DNA of 38,003 bases from Streptomyces corallincola. Its GTDB lineage: Bacteria; Actinomycetota; Actinomycetes; Streptomycetales; Streptomycetaceae. Of the stretch, positions 6,964 to 13,521 are shown in pieces. Under the pieces are notes generated by a model, which saw nothing but the letters and a program-made list of their open reading frames with translations, searched no databases and was not told the origin of the DNA. Numbering within the stretch: position 1 is the stretch's first letter; each line of letters begins with the position of its first letter. The stretch lies in the NCBI RefSeq assembly GCF_019104725.1, contig NZ_JAHRXF010000055.1, positions 1-38,003 of the forward strand. The letters run 5' to 3'. The position numbers and the translations under genes were made by a program.

Positions 6964-8001
6964 GTGACCGTCAGTCTGGAGAACCTGCGCCGTTGTCACT
7001 TCGCGGTGGACCTCGGCGCGGCCCGTACGCGGGTGTATGTGAAGGGTGCCGGTCTCATCGTGGACCAGCCCTCGGTCGCGGCCGTCAACACCCGTTCCGG
7101 CGCGCTGATCGCGGTAGGGGAGTTCGCGGAGCAGATGACGGGCCGTACGCCGGACTACATCCGGGTCGTACGGCCCGTGTCCGGCGGTACGGTCGTGGAC
7201 ATCGAGATGGCCCAGCGGATGCTGCGGCACCTCATCGGGGACAAGATCCGCCGCACCCTGCGTCGCCGGCCCCGGCTGCGGGCCGCCGCCTGCACCCCGC
7301 ACGACGCCGATCCGCTGGCGCAGCGCGCGACGATCGAGACGCTGGTCGGGCTCGGGGCGCGGCGCGTGGAACTCGTGGACACGCTCATCGCCGCCGCCGT
7401 CGGCTGCGGGCTGCCCGTGGAGCAGCCCGAGGCGAGCATGGTGATGGTGTGCGGGGCCGCCGCGACCCAGGTCGCCGTGCTGTCGCTGGGGTCCATCGTC
7501 ACCGCCCAGCGCATTCCGGTGGGCGGTGAGGCCGTGGACCACGCGATCGTGCAACACCTGCGGCACGCCTACGAGTTGATGCTGCCGAGTCAGGCGGTAC
7601 GGCCGCTGCACCTGGCCCTCTCGGGCAACGGGCTGACGCCGCGCGGGCCTTCGTCCACGGAGATCCACGGGCGGGACGTGGCGACGGGGCTGCCGCGCAG
7701 TGTGCGGGTGGACACCGCCGCCGTACGGGACGCGATCCAGACTCCGCTGACGTCCGTACTGGACGGGATCGGGCGGGTGCTGCGGGAGTGTCCGCCCGAT
7801 CTGGTCGCGGACGTGGCCGATCGGGGGCTGGTGATGGTCGGGGGGTCGGCGCTGCTGCCGGGGCTCGACAAGATGCTCCGCGAGGCCACCGGGATTCCCG
7901 TGCACATCGCCGAGCGGCCCGAGCTGTGCGCCGTGCAGGGGCTCGGGGACATGCTGGAGGGCAAGATCGAGCCTCTGTCGCTGGCGCCGCTCGCCGCGTG
8001 A
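6964..8001 (+). CDS. mbl: MreB-like actin homologue Mbl
   Basis: A 345-residue bacterial actin of the MreB/Mbl family. Seen: the phosphate-1 region FAVDLGAARTRVYVKG, the MreB-typical DQPSVAAVNTRSGALIAVGE, the phosphate-2 region MVMVCGAAATQVAVLSLGSIV, and the adenosine loop MVGGSALLPGLDKML. It is about the length of Streptomyces Mbl, which works with MreB in spore-wall synthesis. The N-terminus (SLENLRRCHFAVDLGAARTRV, quoted in part) resembles what I remember of S. coelicolor Mbl. In both phosphate loops some consensus glycines or acids differ from canonical MreB, as in other Mbl proteins. Start: GTG 6964 with GGAGG at 6952-6956; a TTG at 6931 is less likely. It stands alone, not in an mreBCD operon. 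Confidence 0.85.
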   Translation: MTVSLENLRRCHFAVDLGAARTRVYVKGAGLIVDQPSVAAVNTRSGALIAVGEFAEQMTGRTPDYIRVVRPVSGGTVVDIEMAQRMLRHLIGDKIRRTLRRRPRLRAAACTPHDADPLAQRATIETLVGLGARRVELVDTLIAAAVGCGLPVEQPEASMVMVCGAAATQVAVLSLGSIVTAQRIPVGGEAVDHAIVQHLRHAYELMLPSQAVRPLHLALSGNGLTPRGPSSTEIHGRDVATGLPRSVRVDTAAVRDAIQTPLTSVLDGIGRVLRECPPDLVADVADRGLVMVGGSALLPGLDKMLREATGIPVHIAERPELCAVQGLGDMLEGKIEPLSLAPLAA

Positions 8002-8024
8002 ACCTCGGTGGAACAGGGGTCGGT

Positions 8025-8126
8025 TCAGTAGGGAAGGATGCGCCCCGACGGCGTCCTGCGGTCGATCTCCTGCCCGCGTGGGGCGGTGGGCCGGCGAACT
8101 ACTCGTACCCGGATACGACGGTCCAT
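8025..8126 (-). CDS. 33-residue Arg-rich small ORF
   Basis: An ATG at 8126 is preceded by the very strong ribosome site AGGAGGAGG five bases upstream and opens a 33-codon frame, MDRRIRVRVVRR... ending ...GRILPY. It has 10 Arg residues, alternating basic and hydrophobic residues in the first 12, and no Cys or membrane segment. It converges on mbl, ending 23 nt beyond its stop, and lies downstream of the lyase gene at 8376, same strand, with a hairpin between. No family recognised. The ribosome site and clean stop argue for translation; the basic N-terminus could bind nucleic acid or membrane. Confidence 0.5.
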   Translation of the reverse strand: MDRRIRVRVVRRPTAPRGQEIDRRTPSGRILPY

Positions 8127-8304
8127 GACGCCTCCTCCTGCCGTGCGACAGCAACTGGTAGGAGGTCCGTGCCCACAACAGAGCATGTCCAAGCCAAGAA
8201 CCCCGCAAGACTTCCCGCACGAGCGGACCTTGCGGAAACCTCTTGACCTGGCGTCCCACCGTGCCCCAGTCGGCCGGGAAGGCGGCCCGGCCGCCTCCCG
8301 GGGG

Positions 8305-8320
8305 CGCGGGGAACCCCGCG
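8305..8320 (-). terminator. GC-rich hairpin after the lyase gene
   Basis: cgcgggg at 8305-8311 and ccccgcg at 8314-8320 are exact complements around aa, within the gggggcgcggggaacc word that is common at Streptomyces gene ends. It lies about 56 nt past the stop of the minus-strand lyase gene and upstream of the small ORF at 8126. Confidence 0.5.
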
Positions 8321-8375
8321 ATCCGCCACGGCCGACCCGCGCGGGACGGCGGAGCCGCACCCCGCGCCGAGGCCC

Positions 8376-9887
8376 TCAGCCCGCCCCGGCCCCCCGCCAC
8401 ACCTCGGTGAAGCGGTCCAGCAACCCCGCGGCGATCCTGACGTCGTCCGTGAGCGGCCGGTCGGCGGGGTCGGGGTTGAGCACGGACTCCGCGAGGGAGA
8501 GCGCGTCGGCGATGGGAAGGCCGGACTCCGGACGAAGGTCGCGCTGCGCGAGCGCACGGACGGCGGCGACGAGTTCGCACCCCACCACCAGACGGTAGGC
8601 GGAGCAGACCCGCAGCGTCTGCCGGGCCGCCAGGGAGGCGAAGCTGGCCTGTTCCTCGACGCCTCGGGAGAGGACCGCGTGCCCGAGGGAGGCGGGGGCG
8701 GAGAAGGCGCGCAGGTCACCGAGGGCGGCCGAGGCGGCGTACTCCAGGATCATCACTCCCGACGAGGCCGCCTCCTGGTCCGCGAGGAAGGGGCGCAGCC
8801 GGGTGTAGGCGGGCTCGTTGAGGGTGGAGAGGCGGGAGGTGGAGAGCCGGGCGACCTGGGTCAGGGAGAGCCTGAAGTGATCCAGGGCGAGGGCCAGTTG
8901 GGCCTGGTAGAAGCCGCCGTGGTGGTAGGCCGCGAGGTCCTCCGCGCTGATCAGCGGGTTCTCCGCCGCCGCGTTGATCTCGACGTTCAGCGCCCGCTCC
9001 AGCGCGTCCGCCGCGTCGTGCGCGGGCCCGTGGATCTGGGGCAGGCACCGGAACCCGTAGGGGTCCTGGATGCGGCCGAGCGGCGGGGTGGGCCGGTCGT
9101 CGGCGCCGATCAGCACCCGCATGCGGCGGGCGGTCTCGACGCTGCCGGGGTGCGGCCGGGCGGCGTGCACGGGTGCCGCGTACGCCTCGTGGGAGCCGTC
9201 CACGGCAAGCAGGGAGAGCGCGGCGACGACCTGGGTGGCCTCGATCAGCCCGCGCAGTTCGTGCAGGGCGAGCGCGGCCTGTCCGAGGGTGAGGGCGTTG
9301 CTGCTGATGAGGGCGAGCGCGTCGTTGTTGTCGAGGGGCTGCGGGGCGGGGGCACCGGCGCCGCGCCAGGGGTGCTCCCCGGCGAGCGCGAGCCCGAGCT
9401 GCGCGAGCCCGGCGAGATCACCGGTGCCGACCGAGCCGAACTCGTTGACGACCGGGTACGCGCCGCTCTCCAGCGCCTCGCACAACGCGGTGACGACGCT
9501 GGGCCGCAGCCCGGCGCCCCCGGCGAGGATCTGGTTGGCGCGTACGGCGAGCATGGCGCGGACCTGGCGGGCGGGGAGTTCGTCGCCGATGCCGCCCGCG
9601 TGGCTGCGCAGCAGCCGGAGCCCGTGCCCCGCCGCCGCCTCGGTCGGCACGTCCTCGGTGCGGTTGGCGCCGACTCCGGTGGAGCGTCCGTAGACGCGGC
9701 CGGTGGCGGCGATCCGCCGGGCGGCGTCCCACGCCTCCTCGGCGCGTCGCAGCCCCTCGGGGCCGGGCACCGGGCGCGCGGTGCCGTCGGCGAGACGTAC
9801 GACGTCCGCGACACCGAGGCCGGCACCGTCAAGGACGACGAGCCCACCATACGTGAAGAGCGGGCCGTCCACGATGTGAGACGACAT
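8376..9887 (-). CDS. Aromatic amino acid lyase (HAL/PAL-like) lacking the MIO serine
   Basis: A 503-residue member of the histidine/phenylalanine ammonia-lyase superfamily. Seen: VYGRSTGVGA at about 65-74 with the catalytic-type Tyr66, SSNALTLGQ at about 195-203, the QDPYGFRCLPQIHG block, ENPLIS and NEPAYTRLRP. The MIO cofactor site, normally GSVGASGDLA, reads GSVGTGDLAG at 151-160: one residue is missing and the central Ser is gone. The codons (GTC GGC ACC GGT GAT) show no frameshift. MIO cannot form in the known way. Ergothionase, a related enzyme, eliminates trimethylamine without MIO, so a betaine substrate is plausible given the divergent quaternary-amine importer. ATG 9887 is chosen with GGGGAG 9 nt upstream; a TTG at 9896 is possible. 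It is usually annotated as histidine ammonia-lyase. Confidence 0.85.
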   Translation of the reverse strand: MSSHIVDGPLFTYGGLVVLDGAGLGVADVVRLADGTARPVPGPEGLRRAEEAWDAARRIAATGRVYGRSTGVGANRTEDVPTEAAAGHGLRLLRSHAGGIGDELPARQVRAMLAVRANQILAGGAGLRPSVVTALCEALESGAYPVVNEFGSVGTGDLAGLAQLGLALAGEHPWRGAGAPAPQPLDNNDALALISSNALTLGQAALALHELRGLIEATQVVAALSLLAVDGSHEAYAAPVHAARPHPGSVETARRMRVLIGADDRPTPPLGRIQDPYGFRCLPQIHGPAHDAADALERALNVEINAAAENPLISAEDLAAYHHGGFYQAQLALALDHFRLSLTQVARLSTSRLSTLNEPAYTRLRPFLADQEAASSGVMILEYAASAALGDLRAFSAPASLGHAVLSRGVEEQASFASLAARQTLRVCSAYRLVVGCELVAAVRALAQRDLRPESGLPIADALSLAESVLNPDPADRPLTDDVRIAAGLLDRFTEVWRGAGAG

Positions 9888-10027
9888 GAGGTGCAACTCC
9901 CCTCGAAACGGACGCCATGTCTTGCCAGGCGAGCACGGATGCGATGAATCGGCGCCGGAGGCATTGACAATTTATTCAGTCACCGAGAACTCTGCATGAC
10001 GATATACAGCCGGGCAAGGGACATCTC
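9888..10027. promoter_or_regulatory. AT-rich divergent promoter region, lyase / importer
   Basis: This 140-nt gap separates divergent starts and contains the most AT-rich DNA of the locus (about 9962-10010). A consensus-like ttgaca lies at 9964-9969 on the plus strand, but no convincing -10 follows at 16-19 nt. Shared control of lyase and importer is inferred from the arrangement. AAGGGA lies six bases before the ATPase start at 10028. Confidence 0.4.
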
Positions 10028-11142
10028 ATGATCCAGTTCGACGCGGTGCACAAGCGTTTCCCGAACGGCACGACGGCGGTGCACGACCTCACCCTGGAGA
10101 TGCCGGAGGGCGGTGTGACCGTCCTGGTCGGCTCCTCCGGGTGCGGCAAGACGACCACCCTGCGCATGATCAACCGGATGGTCGAGCCCAGCTCGGGCAC
10201 CATCCGGGTCGCGGGCCGCGACGTCACCGAGCAGGACGCCGCCGAGCTGCGCCGCTCGATCGGTTACGTCATCCAGCAGGCGGCCTGTTCCCGCACCGCA
10301 CGGTGCTGGACAACATCGCCACGGTGCCGCTGCTGCTCGGCTGGAACCGCCGCAGGGCCCGCGCCCGCGCCGCCGAGCTGCTGGAGACGGTGGGGCTGGC
10401 CGCCGACGCGGGCAGGCGCTACCCCCACCAGCTCTCCGGCGGCCAGCAGCAGCGCGTCGGTGTGGCCCGCGCGCTGGCCGCCGATCCGCCCGTACTGCTC
10501 ATGGACGAGCCGTTCGGCGCGGTGGACCCTGTGGTGCGCACCCAGCTCCAGGACGAGCTGCTGCGGCTCCAGAAGGAGCTGAACAAGTCCATCGTGTTCG
10601 TCACCCACGACGTGGACGAGGCCGTACGGCTCGGGGACCGCATAGCGATCTTCCGCACCGGAGGCCACCTGGTGCAGTGCGCGGCCCCCGCCGAGCTGCT
10701 GTCCCGACCCGCCGACGACTTCGTGGCCGGGTTCCTCGGCGCCGAACGCGGCCTGAAGCTGCTCTCGCTGACGACGCTGGCCGACGTGCCCCGTACGGCC
10801 ACGCCGACCGTGCACGCCGACGCGGCCCCGGCGGGCGGCGAAGGCCGCTGGCGGCTGGTCACGGCTCCCGACGGCAGCCCGCTGGGCTGGCTGGACACCG
10901 ACGCGGCACCGGCCGGACCCGCCGGGGACGGCCCGCTGCTGCCCGTACGCGCACTGAAGGACACCGACTCGGTGCTCGCCGCGCTGGACGAGTCCCTCGC
11001 CTCCCCCACCGGCCTGGTGGTCCGCGTGGACGCCGACTGCCGGGTCACCGGCGTCACCTCCCGCGAGCTGATCCACGACCGCGCGGGCGCCGCCCACGCC
11101 GCGTCCGGCCCCGTCCTCGCCGCCCGGGAGAACGCCGCATGA
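10028..11142 (+). CDS. Quaternary-amine ABC importer ATPase (ProV/OpuCA-like), frameshifted
   Basis: The reading frame is open from ATG 10028 to about 10283 and then continues one base out of frame to the stop at 11140-11142. At 10279-10287 the sequence gcaggcggcctg lacks one G relative to the expected Q-A-G-L-F-P codons. Restored, the protein would be 371 residues. It has Walker A GSSGCGKTT at about 36-44, signature LSGGQQQR, Walker B VLLMDEPFGAVD, the switch His in FVTHDVDEA, and a C-terminal CBS-like regulatory part ending in ARENAA. ProV/OpuCA ATPases drive uptake of glycine betaine, carnitine or choline. AAGGGA precedes the start. The stop overlaps the next start (ATGA). A sequencing slip in a G-run or a true null mutation are both possible; downstream genes are intact. 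Confidence 0.85.
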
Positions 11143-11780
11143 CCATCGACTGGTCCTGGATCGGGGAGCACATCGGCGAGCTGGCCTCGCTGACGCTCTC
11201 GCACCTGGAGGCGGCCATGACCGCCGTCCTGCTCGGCCTGGTGCTGTCGCTGCCGCTCGCGGTGCTCGCGCACCGGGTGCGCCCGCTGCGCGGCTTCCTG
11301 CTCGGCGCCTCCAACGTCCTGTTCACCATCCCGTCCATCGCCGTCTTCGTCCTGCTGCTCCCGGTCAGCGGTCTGACCCGGACCACCACCGTGATCGGCC
11401 TGACCGTCTACACCCTGGTCGTGCTGCTGCGGAACACCGTCGAGGGCCTGGAGTCGGTCCCGGCCCGCACCAAGGAGGCGGCGAGGGCGATGGGCACCCG
11501 CCCATTGCGCACACTGCTGGCCGTGGAGTTCCCGCTCGCCCTGCCGGTGATCATGGCCGGGGTGCGGATCGCCACCGTGATGTCGATCTCCCTGGTGTCG
11601 GTCGCCACCTACATCGGTGACGGCGGCCTCGGCCAGCTGTTCACCGACGGCTTCCAGCGCGACTTCCCGACCCCGGTGATCGCCGGAGTGGTCCTGACCC
11701 TCCTGCTCGCCGTCGTCGCCGACGCGGTGCTGGTCGCCGTGGAGTACGCCCTGACCCCGTGGCGAAGGAGCCGTGCCTGA
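11139..11780 (+). CDS. Quaternary-amine ABC importer permease, first
   Basis: A 213-residue inner-membrane permease of the OpuCB/ProW type with about five or six hydrophobic helices. The cytoplasmic coupling loop is seen as SVPARTKEAARAMGTRPLRTL, with the EAA-x3-G pattern (EAARAMG). Helices near MTAVLLGLVLSLPLAVLAH and FTIPSIAVFVLLLPVSG are typical for the family. It pairs with the second permease to form the channel. The start overlaps the ATPase stop by four bases and the stop overlaps the next start by one, so the three are translationally coupled. Its intact state argues for either a recent frameshift or a sequencing error in the ATPase gene. Confidence 0.9.
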   Translation: MTIDWSWIGEHIGELASLTLSHLEAAMTAVLLGLVLSLPLAVLAHRVRPLRGFLLGASNVLFTIPSIAVFVLLLPVSGLTRTTTVIGLTVYTLVVLLRNTVEGLESVPARTKEAARAMGTRPLRTLLAVEFPLALPVIMAGVRIATVMSISLVSVATYIGDGGLGQLFTDGFQRDFPTPVIAGVVLTLLLAVVADAVLVAVEYALTPWRRSRA

Positions 11781-12478
11781 TGTACGCACTCGTCGTCGAT
11801 CTCGCCAGGTGGCTGACCAGCGGCAGCCAGTGGACCGGCCCGGACGGCATCGGGCACCGGCTGGCCGAGCACCTCCAGTACTCGCTGCTGGCCACCCTGA
11901 TCGCCGCCGCCATCGGGCTGCCCGTCGGCCTGCTCATCGGCCACACCGGCAGGGGCGCCTTCCTGGCGATCAACCTCGCCTCGTTCGGCCGCGCGCTGCC
12001 CACCGTCGGCCTGGTCGTACTGGTCTTCCTCGCGGGCGGCCTGTCCATGCTCCCGGTGTACGTCGCCCTGGTCGCGCTCGCCGTCCCGGCCATCGTCACC
12101 AACACCCACGCCGGGATGACGGCCGTCGATCCGGACGTGAAGGACGCGGCACGCGGCCAGGGGATGCGCGGGCACCAGGTGCTGTTCAAGGTCGAACTGC
12201 CGCTGGCGCTGCCCCTGATCATGACCGGGCTGCGACTCGCGCTGATCCAGGTCGTCGCCACCGCGACCATCGCCGCGTACGTCTCGTTCGGCGGCCTCGG
12301 CCGCTACGTCTTCGACGGGCTGGCGCAGCGCGACCTCGTCCAGGTACTCGGCGGGGCGGTGCTGGTCGCCGTCGTGGCGATCGTCCTGGACGTCGTCCTC
12401 AGCACCCTCCAGCGCGTCTTCGCCCTCCCGCACCAGCGCTCCGGCGCGCGCCGGAGCGCCCCGACCGGCACCGCGTGA
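11780..12478 (+). CDS. Quaternary-amine ABC importer permease, second
   Basis: A 232-residue permease of the OpuCD type, similar in plan to the first: helices around SLLATLIAAAIGLPVGLLIG and GLVVLVFLAGGLSMLPVYVAL, and the coupling loop VDPDVKDAARGQGMRGHQVL with the AA-x3-G core. The ATG at 11780 uses the A of the preceding TGA stop and has GAAGGAG at 11764-11770; an upstream GTG at 11759 is less likely. It is part of the same importer. The Arg-rich C-terminal tail lies on the cytoplasmic side. Confidence 0.9.
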   Translation: MYALVVDLARWLTSGSQWTGPDGIGHRLAEHLQYSLLATLIAAAIGLPVGLLIGHTGRGAFLAINLASFGRALPTVGLVVLVFLAGGLSMLPVYVALVALAVPAIVTNTHAGMTAVDPDVKDAARGQGMRGHQVLFKVELPLALPLIMTGLRLALIQVVATATIAAYVSFGGLGRYVFDGLAQRDLVQVLGGAVLVAVVAIVLDVVLSTLQRVFALPHQRSGARRSAPTGTA

Positions 12479-12524
12479 AAAGCCCCCGTCCATGACCGGC
12501 ACGAACCGCACAGGGAACACGGCA

Positions 12525-13457
12525 ATGAATCGACGCACCCTCCTCGGCGGCCTGTTCGCCGCCGCCTCCGTCCCCGCGCTGGCCGCGTGCTCCGGCGGGG
12601 TCACCTCGCTCAAGGGCGACGCGTCCGGCTCCGGGGGCGGCGGCTCCAGCAAGGGCGGAGTCACCATCGGCACCGCCAACTTCACCGAGAACCAGGTCCT
12701 GGGGTACCTCTACGCCGCCGCGCTCACCGCCGCCGGGGTGCGGACGACCGTACGGCCCAACCTCGGCACCCGCGAGATCGTCATCCCCGCACTGCGCGGC
12801 GGCGACATCGACCTCCTCCCCGAGTACCAGGGCGCTCTCCTCAACTACCTTGATCCCAAGGCCGTTCCGACCGAGCAGGGCGCGATGCAGAACGCGCTCA
12901 CGCTCGCCCTCCCGGCCGGACTCCAGGTACTCCCCTACGGGCTCGCCGAGGACTCCGACGCCTTCGTCGTCACCCGCGCGACCGCCTCGCGCTACGGCCT
13001 CTCCAGCCTCGCCGACCTCAGGAAGCGGAACGGGAAGCTCGTGATCGGCGCCGCCCCCGAGGTCAAGAAGCGGCGGGTGGGCGCGGTCGGACTCCGGGAG
13101 GTCTACGGCGTCGAATTCAAGGAGTTCAAGTCCCTGGACTCCGACGGGCCGTTGGTCAAGGGGGCGCTGAAGAAGGGGGACGTGGACGTCGCCAACCTCT
13201 TCACCACCGACACCGACATCGAGGCCAACGGCTGGGTGGTGCTGTCCGACCCCGAGCACCTGATCCCCAGTCAGCACATCGTCCCGCTCGTCGCCGACCG
13301 CAAGGCCGACGACACCCTCCGCAAGGCCCTCGCCCGCATCGGCAACCTCCTCACCACCGCCGACCTCACCGACCTCAACCGCCAGGTGGACAAAGACAAG
13401 AAGGACCCCGAGGACGTGGCCAACGCGTACGCCCGGCGGAAGGGCATCCTCAGGTAG
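12525..13457 (+). CDS. Quaternary-amine ABC importer substrate-binding lipoprotein (OpuCC/OsmF-like)
   Basis: A 310-residue binding lipoprotein. The leader MNRRTLLGGLFAAASVPALAAC ends in a lipobox with Cys22; the RR pair hints at Tat export. A Gly/Ser-rich linker is followed by the OpuAC domain: VTIGTANFTENQVLGYLYAA, DIDLLPEYQGALLNYL, and a hinge region near VIGAAPEVKKRRVG. It would capture a betaine-like solute outside the membrane and pass it to the two permeases. I chose ATG 12525 (AGGGA eight bases upstream); the ATG at 12492 lacks a ribosome site. It is the last gene of the importer operon and converges on the first LAL gene with 64 nt between. The binding-site aromatics could not be assigned without alignment, so the substrate is open. 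Confidence 0.9.
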   Translation: MNRRTLLGGLFAAASVPALAACSGGVTSLKGDASGSGGGGSSKGGVTIGTANFTENQVLGYLYAAALTAAGVRTTVRPNLGTREIVIPALRGGDIDLLPEYQGALLNYLDPKAVPTEQGAMQNALTLALPAGLQVLPYGLAEDSDAFVVTRATASRYGLSSLADLRKRNGKLVIGAAPEVKKRRVGAVGLREVYGVEFKEFKSLDSDGPLVKGALKKGDVDVANLFTTDTDIEANGWVVLSDPEHLIPSQHIVPLVADRKADDTLRKALARIGNLLTTADLTDLNRQVDKDKKDPEDVANAYARRKGILR

Positions 13458-13521
13458 AGGTCCCCGCATGGAGCAGGGCGTGCGGCACGGCGGAGCGCGA
13501 CTCCCCCGACGGGCCCGCCGC

